The notes under the pieces: model-generated
What the model was told of the DNA's origin: nothing
The model's input: only the letters and a program-made list of their open reading frames with translations
Databases searched by the model: none
Program-made: the position numbers and the translations under genes
NCBI RefSeq assembly: GCF_014650995.1
Contig: NZ_BMWA01000034.1
Span: 25,829 to 89,828 of the forward strand
Origin: Streptomyces viridiviolaceus
GTDB taxonomy: Bacteria; Actinomycetota; Actinomycetes; Streptomycetales; Streptomycetaceae
Length of the DNA: 64,000 nt
Direction: 5' to 3'
Part shown: in pieces, positions 51,263 through 59,929 of the stretch
Position numbering within the stretch: the stretch's first letter is position 1
Layout: each line of letters opens with the position of its first letter

Positions 51263-52525
51263 ATGCATAGGGTGGTGGGTGTGGCGAGATGGCACGAGTC
51301 GCATCCCGGACCGGCGCTGGCAGGTGCGGCTGAGCCCGGCGGCGACGCTGCGGCGGACGCCGACGCACCGTCCCGGCTGAGCGCGTTGCGCGCGGCGGTG
51401 CGGATCGGCACCACGCTCGACGAGGACGCCACGTGCGCGGAGCTCACCCGGGAGGTCGCCAGGCTGGTCGGGGGTGCGGCGGCCGTGCTGGACATCGGCG
51501 GCGAAGCCGGCCCGCGGTACGAGGCCGTCGTCGGCAACCCCGCGGAGTTGCCCGCCCCCGGGTGGGCCGCCGCCCAGGCCCCGGGCCGAGGCGAGGGCGG
51601 ATCCCGTCCGGTGCTCGGGAACGGCCGGCGCGTACTGTGCGTGCCGCTGATCACCGCCAGCGGCCAGCGCTACGGCGTGCTGGTGAGCGGCCGGGAGGAG
51701 GCGACCTTCACCCAGGCGGAGGTCGAAGCCGTGGCCCTTCTCGCCGCCACGGCCGCCTCCCATGTACGGCACGCCCGCGAGTACGACGCGGTGAGCGGCA
51801 TGGTGGGCAAGCTGCAGCGTGCTCTGCTGTCGGAGCCGGGTCGGCCCCATCCCAATCTGGACGTGGCCATCCGCTATCTCCCCGTCGGGCAGAACACCCT
51901 GATCGGCGGAGACTGGTGCGAGACGGTGCGGCTCCACTTCGGCCGTACGCTGCTCGTCGTCGGCGACGTCATGGGACACGGTCTGGAGGCCGCCGTCGAC
52001 ATGAACGCCTACCGCTCCTCCCTTCGCTACACCGCCTCCTCCGACCTGCCACCGCACCGCATTCTGCGTCAGCTCGACGACCTCGCCTCCAATGAGCCGG
52101 AGCGCAGGCCGGCCACCTGCCTCATAGCGCAGATCGATCCCAATCGCGGCCAGGTGACCTGCGCCAGCGCCGGCCACCTGCCGCCGGCAGTGGTCGAGAG
52201 GCACGGCCGTACCTCATTGCTGCCGGTGCCGGTCGGTCCACCTCTGGGGACCGGCCTGGGCGGCTACGAGCGGGCCACCTACCGGCTCGACTCCGACCAG
52301 ACACTGCTCCTCTTCACCGACGGGCTCGTCGAGCGCCGCGGCGAGGACATCGACCAGTCCCTGGACCGACTCGCCCACCTCGACCTCGGCGCCGCCTCGG
52401 CTGTCGAGGACCTCCTCGACATGGTGCTCACCCGCCTCGACGCCCGGCACGCGGAGGACGACGTCGCGGTACTGGCGGCCCGGCTGCACCACCGCTCCGC
52501 GCAGGCCCCCGTCGCGGCCCGCTAG
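51263..52525 (+). CDS. GAF-SpoIIE (PP2C-type) phosphatase
   Basis: A 420-residue soluble protein. Start ATG 51263 or in-frame GTG 51281 is uncertain, since neither has a clear ribosome site. The GAF domain is about 35-175 (SRLSALRAAVRIGTTLDEDATCAELTREVARLV). The SpoIIE domain is about 185-410 with LSEPGRPHPNLDVAIRYLPVGQNTLIGGDWCETVRL, GDVMGHGLEAAVDM and FTDGLVERRGEDIDQSL. It is related to the C-terminal half of the protein at 47673 but lacks membrane and ATPase domains. It probably dephosphorylates an STAS-domain anti-anti-sigma factor. Confidence 0.86.
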   Translation: MHRVVGVARWHESHPGPALAGAAEPGGDAAADADAPSRLSALRAAVRIGTTLDEDATCAELTREVARLVGGAAAVLDIGGEAGPRYEAVVGNPAELPAPGWAAAQAPGRGEGGSRPVLGNGRRVLCVPLITASGQRYGVLVSGREEATFTQAEVEAVALLAATAASHVRHAREYDAVSGMVGKLQRALLSEPGRPHPNLDVAIRYLPVGQNTLIGGDWCETVRLHFGRTLLVVGDVMGHGLEAAVDMNAYRSSLRYTASSDLPPHRILRQLDDLASNEPERRPATCLIAQIDPNRGQVTCASAGHLPPAVVERHGRTSLLPVPVGPPLGTGLGGYERATYRLDSDQTLLLFTDGLVERRGEDIDQSLDRLAHLDLGAASAVEDLLDMVLTRLDARHAEDDVAVLAARLHHRSAQAPVAAR

Positions 52526-52660
52526 GGGGCGGCCACAGATCGGCACCGGCGGTGAGCGCTCGGGCGTGGAGAGCCGACACCGCCAGATGACCGGCGCCCG
52601 CATCGTGAGATGTCGGCCGGTGAGGGAATGGCAGGAAGAGGGGGGTCGTTGACACCGTTC

Positions 52661-53902
52661 ATGCCCAATCCTTCCGTGCAGTCGGCACCCCGTATGCCGG
52701 TCGCCGTCTACATACTCGGCCTGTCCGTGTTCGCCCTCGGCACCAGTGAGTTCATGCTCTCCGGGCTGCTTCCGCCCATCGCGGAGGACGTGGGGGTGTC
52801 GATCCCGCAGGCCGGGTTGCTTATTTCGGCGTTCGCGGTCGGCATGGTGGTCGGTGCGCCCCTGCTCGCGGTCGCGACGCTGCGGCTGCCGCGGAAGACC
52901 ACGCTGGTCACGCTGATCTCGGTGTTCGGCCTGGGTCAGGTGGCGGGCGCACTGGCACCGACGTACGAGATCCTCTTCGCCTCACGCGTCGTCAGCGCGC
53001 TGGCGTGCGCCGGGTTCTGGGCGGTCGGTGCGGCGGTCGCCATCGCCATGGTGCCGACGAACGCGCGGGCCCGCGCGATGGCGGTGATGATCGGTGGACT
53101 GTCGATCGCCAACGTCCTCGGTGTCCCGGCGGGAGCGTTCCTCGGCGAGCACCTGGGTTGGCGGTCCGCGTTCTGGGCCGTGGGTGCGGCGTCCGCGATC
53201 GCGCTCGTCGGGGTGGTGGCACTGATCCCGCGCATCCCGCTGCCCGAGCGGCAGCCCAGGTTGAAGAGCGAGCTGTCGATCTACCGTGACCGCCAGGTGT
53301 GGCTGTCCATCACGGTGACCGCACTCGCGGCGGGCGGCGTGTTCTGTGCCTTTTCGTACCTGGCGCCGCTCCTCACGGACGTGGCGGGACTCCAGGACGG
53401 CTGGGTGCCCATGGTGCTTGCGCTGTTCGGCATCGGAGCGCTGGTCGGTACGACCATCGGCGGCCGGATCGCCGACGCGCACCTCTTCGGCGTGCTGCTC
53501 TCCGGCATCACCGCCTCGACCGTGCTCCTGGTGGCCCTGGCGGTCTTCGCGTCGAGCCCGGCCGTCGTGATCGCTCTGTCGTTCCTGCTCGGCGTATCCG
53601 CGTTCTACACGGCCCCGGCACTCAACGCGCGCATGTTCAACGTGGCTGGCGCCGCTCCCACGCTCGCGGGCGCGACGACGACCGCCGCGTTCAATCTGGG
53701 GAACACCGGCGGTCCTTGGCTCGGCGGCACGGTGATCGACGCGGGCCTGGGCTTCGCTGCCACGGCCTGGGCGGGCGCGGCGATGACCCTGGCCGCGATC
53801 GCCCTCGTCACCGTCTCATTGCGCCTGCACAGCCGGTCCCGGATCGTGATGGCGGTCGGTGCCGCGGACCACGAGGCAGCGGACCGGGCCCAGCGGAGGT
53901 GA
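52661..53902 (+). CDS. MFS exporter of the Cmx/CmlR chloramphenicol type
   Basis: A 413-residue 12-helix transporter. MPVAVYILGLSVFALGTSEFMLSGLLPPIAEDVGVSIPQAGLLISAFAVGMVVGAPLLAVATLRLPRKTTL matches actinobacterial Cmx/Cml exporters. SLLTDV-type loops and the Gly-rich helix 5 (GGLSIANVLGVPAGAFLGEHLGWRSAFW, antiporter motif C) are present. It probably exports phenicols or other hydrophobic drugs by proton antiport. ATG 52661 is chosen; the ribosome site is poor, and upstream in-frame starts exist to 52610. Confidence 0.82.
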   Translation: MPNPSVQSAPRMPVAVYILGLSVFALGTSEFMLSGLLPPIAEDVGVSIPQAGLLISAFAVGMVVGAPLLAVATLRLPRKTTLVTLISVFGLGQVAGALAPTYEILFASRVVSALACAGFWAVGAAVAIAMVPTNARARAMAVMIGGLSIANVLGVPAGAFLGEHLGWRSAFWAVGAASAIALVGVVALIPRIPLPERQPRLKSELSIYRDRQVWLSITVTALAAGGVFCAFSYLAPLLTDVAGLQDGWVPMVLALFGIGALVGTTIGGRIADAHLFGVLLSGITASTVLLVALAVFASSPAVVIALSFLLGVSAFYTAPALNARMFNVAGAAPTLAGATTTAAFNLGNTGGPWLGGTVIDAGLGFAATAWAGAAMTLAAIALVTVSLRLHSRSRIVMAVGAADHEAADRAQRR

Positions 53903-54153
53903 CGCCGGCCAGAGCGACCGCAGCCGACGCCGCCGACCGAGGTCGCGGTGGTCGTCGTGCGCCAGTTGGGGCGTCCGGGCGGACCGGCGGGCCACCGAGG
54001 GGGTGCCGGCTCCGGGGTACGGCCTGCACCGCCGGGTGAGTCGCCTCCCCGAGACACGGGCCCCCGCCCGGCAGGCTGAGGAGCACCCCGGCGTCCCGGC
54101 GCCGGCGCACTTGGTCGCTCCCCAGCCTGCTTCGAGGCCGGCCGATCGGCCGG

Positions 54154-54740
54154 TCAGGCGCGGCAGCGCAGCATCTCCAGCGGCGGGTTCGCGAGGAGGT
54201 CCGCCCAGAAGTCCTCGCCGAACTCACGGACGCCGGCCTCGGACACGTGCAGCGGCACCCACTCCACCTCGCTGAACCCGCTCGCCCGCAGACACCTCTC
54301 GTAGACCTCGCGGCGCGGGGCCGTGGTGACGATGCTGATCGGCTGCGGGTCGAGCAGGGCCGTGACCCGCACCCGGGGACCCGTCTCGACCTCCTCGCCG
54401 GTCGGCTCGCAGCGGAACCCGTACGTGTCCAGGGACCGGTTGTCGAACCGGTAGTCGGGCCTCTGGGCGAGCACGAAGAACTCGCCGCCCGGCACCAGGC
54501 TCCGGTGCACGTTGCGGCACATCCGCTCCATCGACGCGATGTCCTCCGCGTAGTGAGGCACTGCACTGCCAGCGCGATGTCGAAGCGCCGGCCGAGAGGC
54601 CCCAGCTCGGCCACGTCACCGACCTCGTAGAGCACCCCCAGCGACTCGCGCCGCTCGCTCTCCCGTGCGGCGGCGATCATCTCGACGGAGATGTCGACTC
54701 CGAGGACATCCGCGGCGCCGCGCCGCTTGAACTCCCTGCC
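54154..54740 (-). pseudogene. SAM-dependent methyltransferase remnant, frameshifted and missing its N-terminus
   Basis: The reverse strand carries REFKRRGAADVLGVDISVEM, then AAARESERRESLGVLYEVGDVAELG and FDIALAVQC up to about 54560. The protein then continues in another frame as PHYAEDIASMERMCRNVHRS, CLRASGFSEVEWVPLHVSEA and FWADLLANPPLEMLRCRA to 54154. The change of frame at 54555-54570 is a one-base indel. The expected SAM-binding motif (DLACGTG) before FKRRG is gone. The preceding codons do not encode a normal N-terminus; that piece lies inverted at 54751. Confidence 0.78.
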
Positions 54741-54750
54741 GGGGCGGCAC

Positions 54751-54837
54751 ATGAGCGTGCAGCAGTACGACGCGATCGGCGAGGCTTTCGGGGGGTTCAA
54801 GTCCCTGCCTCTGATGCGTTACGGGGAGGTGCCGAGC
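54751..54837 (+). pseudogene. Inverted N-terminal fragment of the same methyltransferase
   Basis: The forward strand reads MSVQQYDAIGEAFGGFKSLP and LMRYGEVPS, the usual start of the class I methyltransferase whose body is encoded on the opposite strand directly to the left. The homology stops at 54837. The two pieces therefore face away from each other around about 54745, so one of them was inverted. Confidence 0.7.
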
Positions 54838-54935
54838 TGGCCGTCGACCCGGTGTGCCCGGAGGATCGGACGACGAGCCCGTTCAGTGCTTCGGAGGTTG
54901 ACCCTGCCCTACGGGCAGACCTGACCCTTCTGGTC

Positions 54936-55625
54936 ATGAACAGTGACGACGATGCCCTGTTGGCGCAACAGATCGCCTACTACCGCGCAGGAGCGGCTGA
55001 GTACGACCGGCCCTACGCACAACGCGACGACCTGCAGCGGTTGCTGGCCATGGTCGATGACCTCCCGGTCGGCGGGGACGTACTGGAACTGGCCTGCGGA
55101 ACGGGCCAGTGGACCTCGCTGCTGGCCGCCCGAGCGCATGCGGTGACGGCTGTCGACGCGTCCCTGGAGGCGCTGACCATCGCGCGTGCACGTACCGCAT
55201 CCTCCAACGTGCAGTTCCTCCTGGCCGACGTGTTCGACTGGCGGCCGACGCAGCGCTACGACACGGTGTTCTTCGCTTTCTGGCTCTCCCATGTCCCGCC
55301 GACGCGGTTGCCCGCCTTCTGGGACGCCGTCTCCGCCATGCTCGCACCGGGCGGCAAGGCGGTCTTCGTCGACGACGGCCCCGCCGCGGCCGCAGGCGAG
55401 GAAGGCATCGCCGCGGAGCCCGTTCCCACGGTGCTGCGCCGACTCGACGACGGCAGTCAGTACCGCATCGTCAAAGTGTTCCACGACGCCCCGACGCTCA
55501 CCGGCGCCCTCGCAGCGCTGGGGTGGGCGGCACACATACAGGTCGTGGACGGGCACGTCGTCGGCATGGCGGAACCACCGCCTCAGTGGCTTGATCCGCC
55601 ACCGTCCCCACTCGCCCCTGGGTGA
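54936..55625 (+). CDS. Class I SAM-dependent methyltransferase
   Basis: A 229-residue enzyme (MNSDDDALLAQQIAYYRAGAAEYDRPYAQRDDLQRLL). Motif I VLELACGTGQW has Glu51-Gly57, followed by AVDASLEALTIARART, VQFLLADVFDW and FFAFWLSHVPPTRLPAFWDAVSAMLAPGGKAVFVDDG. All core motifs are intact. The ribosome site is weak and the frame is open upstream to 54852, so the start is uncertain. The acceptor substrate is unknown. It is adjacent to, but not the same family as, the broken methyltransferase. Confidence 0.8.
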   Translation: MNSDDDALLAQQIAYYRAGAAEYDRPYAQRDDLQRLLAMVDDLPVGGDVLELACGTGQWTSLLAARAHAVTAVDASLEALTIARARTASSNVQFLLADVFDWRPTQRYDTVFFAFWLSHVPPTRLPAFWDAVSAMLAPGGKAVFVDDGPAAAAGEEGIAAEPVPTVLRRLDDGSQYRIVKVFHDAPTLTGALAALGWAAHIQVVDGHVVGMAEPPPQWLDPPPSPLAPG

Positions 55626-55663
55626 TCCGTCCCGACCCGGCCGCTCGAACGGGCGAGGGGTGC

Positions 55664-56029
55664 TCAGGGCGGATAGGGGTGGTAGCAATCCAGTGCCGGG
55701 TGCTCGAGCACCTGCCATGTGCGGCCCTCGATGACGCCGTTCGGCGGCAGGCCGTGGCAGATCTGGATCCACTGGATCTTCTCCAAGGTGGCGGAGTCGA
55801 AGTCTCCGTCGACGGCCAGCTTGGGCGGCTCGCCTCCCCAGACGTTGCTCAGGCACTGGGCCTGCTGGACTGCCGCACCGTTGTCACCGTACGTGAGGAG
55901 GGGCCGATGAGTCGGTGACACGTAGGAACAGGGATCGGGGGCGGCCACGGCTGGATGCGGCACCACCAGGCCGAGTGTTGCGGTGGTGCACAGCGCTGCG
56001 ACCACGGTGGCCCATCTGCTCTTCCTCAT
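55664..56029 (-). CDS. Small secreted peptidoglycan-binding-like protein
   Basis: A 121-residue protein, ATG 56029 after AAGGAG. A signal peptide (MRKSRWATVVAALCTTATLG to AVAA) is followed by DPCSYVSPTHRPLLTYGDNGAAVQQAQCLSNVWG and LAVDGDFDSATLEKIQWIQICHGLPPNGVIEGRTWQVL, the PGBD-1 fold (YGDxGxxVxxxQ...VDGxFGxxT). Several Cys residues (33, 59, and others) likely form disulphides. It probably binds the cell wall; no catalytic domain is attached. Confidence 0.82.
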   Translation of the reverse strand: MRKSRWATVVAALCTTATLGLVVPHPAVAAPDPCSYVSPTHRPLLTYGDNGAAVQQAQCLSNVWGGEPPKLAVDGDFDSATLEKIQWIQICHGLPPNGVIEGRTWQVLEHPALDCYHPYPP

Positions 56030-56266
56030 GCTGCTCCTTCCGGTCTGGCCACTTGCCGGGGAAGCTTGGCGTGCAGCAGCGGAGAAACCCCCATTGTTCC
56101 GCAGATCATGAGATGGCGCCTGCGCGAAGTGACCGGTGCTCGCGCGCCGCGATCCCGCAAGCCGCGTGATCCCACTGGGTGATTCATCGTGCACAGCAGG
56201 TGAACGATGTGGCCCCCCGCGGCGACAGGCAGGGGCGTGAGGCATGTGGCGGAGTGACCGGGGCGG

Positions 56267-56920
56267 CTATGACGTGGCTCGGATCGCGGAGATGTCGAAC
56301 TGCAGCCGGACCTTTTCGCTCACCATGGTGCCGCCCGCCTTGAGGCGCTGGTTGTAGACCAGGCCCCACTCGGTGCGGTCGATGGTGGTGGTGCCGTCGA
56401 AGCCGGCTCGCTCGTAGCCGAACGGATCCATGACCGAGCCGAGGTAGTCGAGTTGCAGGTCGACGGGCCGGGTGACGTCACGGATGGTCAGATCTCCCGT
56501 CATGCGGAAGGTCTCCCCGCCCTCATGGATGGTGGATGTGCTGCGGAACACCATCTCCGGGTAGCGCCGTACGTCGAAGAAGTCGGCGCCGATGAGGTGC
56601 GCGTCCCGCTGTTCCACGCCCGTGTCGACGCTGGCGACCCTGATGACGAGTTCAGCCCGCGACTCCGAGGGCCGCGCCCCGTCGAAGTACAGTGTGCTGT
56701 CGTAGTCGGTGAAAGCACCCCGAACCGTCGTCACCATCGCGTGCCGGACGGAGAATCCGATGCGGCTGTGCGGGCGGTCGACAGTCCATCGCCCGGTCAG
56801 CGCTCGAAGTGCCGGGTCCAACGCGGCCCCGGCGGTCGTGCCGTCCGCGGCGGGGGTGCGGGTACCGGCAGCCGACGTCGGCTCGATGACGGCGGTCTGG
56901 CGGCGGCTGAAGATACCCAT
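56267..56920 (-). CDS. YceI family protein
   Basis: A 217-residue YceI lipocalin-like protein (MGIFSRRQTAVIEPTSAAGT). The core is LTGRWTVDRPHSRIGFSVRHAMVTTVRGAFTDYDSTLYFDG, VASVDTGVEQRDAHLIGADFFDVRRYPEMVFRST, MTGDLTIRDVTRPVDLQLDYLG. The YceI barrel binds long isoprenoids or amide lipids. There is no signal peptide, unlike E. coli YceI. GAGAGGGG lies 11 nt before the ATG. Confidence 0.87.
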   Translation of the reverse strand: MGIFSRRQTAVIEPTSAAGTRTPAADGTTAGAALDPALRALTGRWTVDRPHSRIGFSVRHAMVTTVRGAFTDYDSTLYFDGARPSESRAELVIRVASVDTGVEQRDAHLIGADFFDVRRYPEMVFRSTSTIHEGGETFRMTGDLTIRDVTRPVDLQLDYLGSVMDPFGYERAGFDGTTTIDRTEWGLVYNQRLKAGGTMVSEKVRLQFDISAIRATS

Positions 56921-57226
56921 GAAGTCGTAGCCCCTCTCTGTCTGGTCACTCCGTGTTATCACGGAGCCGAAGGATGCTGCGCAGCGAGATGGGTGGGCTC
57001 GTCCGGGTTCCATGCCGTCGACTGCAAAGCTGCACAAGATCGGCATGAGCGGGCCAGGGCGTGTGATGCCACTGTGAACATGCCGCTGAGAACGGGCCGG
57101 CCGCAGGGAGGCGCCGTCGTATGGCGGGCCCTCTGGCGGACACGCGTAGAACTCGGGCACTATCTGTGGGCACCTCCTGAACAGTCGCCCCACCTTCATC
57201 GTGACTTCCCCCCATGGAGGGTCTGC
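56921..57226. other. Divergent promoter region between yceI and the secreted protein
   Basis: The 306 bases must contain two outward promoters. I see no clear dyad, repeat or gene in it. Confidence 0.45.
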
Positions 57227-57784
57227 ATGAACGCCCTGAAGTCCCGGCGCCGTGCCTCCACTTCTTCCCGAAGAGCACCGAGGGTCCGCTCGGTCCTCGC
57301 CACGCTCGCCCTGATCGTGGCCCCCGGCGCCGTCGTCGTGGGTGGCTCCGGTGCCGCGTCCGCCGCCGTCACCGTGACCAAGATCAGCCACGCCACCGCC
57401 ACCTCGATGTTCAGCTCGGTCGGCATCACCTGGTCGTCGTCCGGCGGCTGCTCCGACCGCAACAACGCCACCTGTACGTCGTTCGAGCAGCTGAACCTCG
57501 CCACCGCACAGGGCGCCCAGACCCTCAAGCGGGCCAGCGGCTGCGCGCTGAACATCACCGGCGGGACCGAGACCGGGCACGCCTCGGGAACGTACTCGCA
57601 CTGGAACGGCTACAAGCTCGACTACAGCAAGACCACCTGCATCGGCAACTACATCAAGAACAACTTCACCTACATCGGTCTGCGCGGGGACGGCGCCGCC
57701 CAGTACCGGTCCGGCTCCGGCAACATCTACGCCGACGAGGGCAACCACTGGGACGTCCTGTACTACAACTGCGGCGGCTGCTGA
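57227..57784 (+). CDS. Secreted peptidase M15-like domain protein
   Basis: A 185-residue secreted protein, ATG 57227 after GGAGGG. A basic N-region and hydrophobic stretch (VLATLALIVAPGAVVVGGSG) end near ASAA. The mature domain has TSFEQLNLATAQGAQTLKRASGCALNITGGTETGHASGTYSHWNGYKLD and DEGNHWDVLYYNCGGC. The GTYSHWNGYKLD and HWDV segments resemble the zinc ligands of M15-type D-Ala-D-Ala peptidases (His...Asp...His). Six Cys suggest disulphides. Activity on peptidoglycan is a possibility, not established. Confidence 0.72.
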   Translation: MNALKSRRRASTSSRRAPRVRSVLATLALIVAPGAVVVGGSGAASAAVTVTKISHATATSMFSSVGITWSSSGGCSDRNNATCTSFEQLNLATAQGAQTLKRASGCALNITGGTETGHASGTYSHWNGYKLDYSKTTCIGNYIKNNFTYIGLRGDGAAQYRSGSGNIYADEGNHWDVLYYNCGGC

Positions 57785-57870
57785 AGCCCCTGTCGCCTCG
57801 GTCCGCGCGGCTGTTCACTCGGGTCACCGGCGAACCCGGTCGGCGCGGGCAGCGCAGACGAGGACGACGA

Positions 57871-57908
57871 GCGGCAGGTGGCCGAGCGCAGAGTCGGCCA
57901 CCTGCCGC
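57871..57908. terminator. Strong bidirectional terminator hairpin
   Basis: GCGGCAGGTGGCCGA (57871-57885) is perfectly complementary to 57894-57908 with an 8-nt loop, between the convergent M15-like and MerR genes. Confidence 0.85.
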
Positions 57909-58002
57909 CGTGCTTCCCGGGGGGACCCGGCGGTGCTGCGTTGGCGTGTCTCTGCCATCAGGCATCTCCTCGTTCACGCACACAGCACCCAGGACAGATC
58001 CG

Positions 58003-59007
58003 TCATCGCCCGTTGCGCAGTTCGAGAATGTACGTGGCGGTCAGCGCAACGGCACGGTCCTCGTCACGCGACAGATCTTCGAGCGCACGGGTCGGGGTGG
58101 TCCCCGGGATGTCCGCGAGCGCCTGTGTCAGCCGTCGCCGTGCGGACGGTTCGACGGCGCCGTGGGTGAGGCAGTCGATGAGCCCGGTGGCGATCTGATC
58201 GGCCAACGCGGGACGACTTGCCAGCGTGCTCAGTGCATCGGCTGCATCGACGTCATTGGCCTCCTCGACGATCATGTCGATGAGGGTGGGGATCGCGTCG
58301 GCCGCCCCACGCGGTCCGAGCGCGAGAGCCGCATACCTGCGGACGACGATGTCGGGGTTCCTCAGGGCGTCATGCAGCACTGCGGTCGCCTCATCTTCAG
58401 GAATCTCGGCGATGGCCTGGACGGCACGTCTCCGCACCTCGGCCACCGGTGCGCCGAGGCCCTCCGCCAGCAGTGCCAGTCCGCCACCGCCCGATTGCGC
58501 CAAAGCCCATCGAAGGGCACCGGCAACGTTGGGGTCCGCCTCGCTCAGCACCGCCTCGGCCAGTGCTTCCGCCGGCACCGGAACCTCCTCGACCGAGGAC
58601 AAGGCCGCGCGCTGGCGCGTCCCGGCACTCTTCGAGCCCAACGCGTGGAGGAGCGCCACGATCTGGAGGACCTCCTGCCAGCCGGCGGGTTCAGCGGCAC
58701 CGATCCGACGCAGACGCGTCAGCAGTTCCGTTTCCGCTGCGATGCGTTCTCGCGTCTGGCGGATGAGGTCGTCGACGAGCTCCGAGGGCGCGAAGTCGGG
58801 GTCGTCGAGTGCGCGCCCGACTTCGCGCAGCGACAGCCCCAGAGACCGCAGGCTCTCGATATGGAAGATCCTCCGGATGTCCTCGCTCGAGTACTCGCGA
58901 TAGCCGGCGCCGGTACGACCCGTCGGCCGGACCAGGCCGAGCGAGTCGTAATGCCTGAGCATGCGGGCGCTGACCCCGGACCGTCGTGCCACATCACCGA
59001 TCAGCAT
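58003..59007 (-). CDS. MerR-family regulator with HEAT-repeat domain
   Basis: A 334-residue protein. The N-terminal winged helix MLIGDVARRSGVSARMLRHYDSLGLVRPTGRTGAGYREYSSEDIRRIFHIESLRSLGLSLREVGRALDD is MerR-like. The dimerisation helix runs to about 125. The rest is HEAT-like repeats (VAEVRRRAVQAIAEIPEDEATAVLHDALRNPDIVVRRYAALALG). It is co-transcribed with a pure HEAT protein upstream (6-nt gap). A classic MerR operator precedes that operon, so autoregulation is likely. The inducer is unknown; no metal-binding Cys pair is present. Confidence 0.86.
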   Translation of the reverse strand: MLIGDVARRSGVSARMLRHYDSLGLVRPTGRTGAGYREYSSEDIRRIFHIESLRSLGLSLREVGRALDDPDFAPSELVDDLIRQTRERIAAETELLTRLRRIGAAEPAGWQEVLQIVALLHALGSKSAGTRQRAALSSVEEVPVPAEALAEAVLSEADPNVAGALRWALAQSGGGGLALLAEGLGAPVAEVRRRAVQAIAEIPEDEATAVLHDALRNPDIVVRRYAALALGPRGAADAIPTLIDMIVEEANDVDAADALSTLASRPALADQIATGLIDCLTHGAVEPSARRRLTQALADIPGTTPTRALEDLSRDEDRAVALTATYILELRNGR

Positions 59008-59013
59008 GGCCGG

Positions 59014-59682
59014 TCACCCCTCCTCGCTGTTCCTGCCGAGGGCTACGATGCGCTTCGCCTCCTCGATCGCGAACTCGAATCCGGCATCCGGATCGCGCAG
59101 CAGGCGCTCCGTGGCGAGCGCGTGCTGACGCACGCGAGGGTCGAGAGCCGTCATGGCGGCGCGCAGGGTCGGCGTGACCACCTCGCCGAGAGCGACGAGC
59201 GCCCGGCTGAGGCTCAGCTGTGTCTCACGTTCGCCGCGCCCGAGCTGTGTCGCCAACACGGCGGCCAACTCGGCTTCTTCACCTTCCGGCACGAGTGCGA
59301 CCGCAGCTCGCCAGGCGCTTCTCGCCACCTCGTCGTCGGAGTCGGTCAGCAGCGCCCGCGTGATCGCCGACCATGCCTGCCGGTCCCCGATCTTGGACAG
59401 CGTGTGCAACGCCTGGCTTCGTGCCTGCGCACGCTCGGAGCGGACTTCGTCGACAAGCTCCGGAACCGTCGAAGACGGTGCGTGGCGGGTGAGTGCCCAC
59501 GTCAGCATTTCGCGCACGTAGAACTCGGGTTCGATCGCGCACCGTTCCACGAGCTTGCCGACGAACCGCGGGTCAGGTGTCGTGCCGACCACCAGCGCTG
59601 CCCGCAGCCGCACTGACGAGCGGCTGTCCTCCAGCCCCTGGAGAACCCGCATCGTGTCCGTGTCCGTGTCCTGTTTCGGCAT
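59014..59682 (-). CDS. HEAT-repeat protein
   Basis: A 222-residue all-helical protein made of HEAT-like repeats: RVLQGLEDSRSSVRLRAALVVGTTPDPRFVGKLVERC, EFYVREMLTWALTRHAPSSTVPELVDEV, RSQALHTLSKIGDRQAWSAITRALLTDSDDEVARSAWRAAVALV, and TLRAAMTALDPRVRQHALATERLL. Such proteins bind peptides or nucleic acids. It is first in the operon with the MerR-HEAT regulator and may form a complex with its HEAT domain. Confidence 0.84.
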   Translation of the reverse strand: MPKQDTDTDTMRVLQGLEDSRSSVRLRAALVVGTTPDPRFVGKLVERCAIEPEFYVREMLTWALTRHAPSSTVPELVDEVRSERAQARSQALHTLSKIGDRQAWSAITRALLTDSDDEVARSAWRAAVALVPEGEEAELAAVLATQLGRGERETQLSLSRALVALGEVVTPTLRAAMTALDPRVRQHALATERLLRDPDAGFEFAIEEAKRIVALGRNSEEG

Positions 59683-59714
59683 GGTCGTCGGACCACCTCC
59701 TCGGCCACAGTGAA

Positions 59715-59737
59715 GACCTTGTCACCGTGTCAAGGTC
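59715..59737 (-). promoter_or_regulatory. MerR-type operator in a 19-bp spacer
   Basis: GACCTTGTCAC and GTGTCAAGGTC face each other around one base, a near-perfect 23-bp dyad. On the reverse strand TTGACC (-35) and TTCACT (-10) flank it with a 19-bp spacer, the over-long spacing that MerR-family activators correct by twisting DNA. It drives the HEAT/MerR operon. Confidence 0.8.
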
Positions 59738-59929
59738 AAGCGGGGCTCGCGCGAGATCCCGCCCTCCGCGGCCAGACCCCGAGCCGGACGCACCCCTTCC
59801 TCGACCGCCGCGACACCAGGGCCGAGCACACGTGCCCCACAACTCCGCCGGCGCAGGCCCGACGGGCACGGCGGTGGCCGGCCTTGCCATGTGGGCGTGC
59901 CACCGCCGTACGAGAGAACGCGACGGCCG

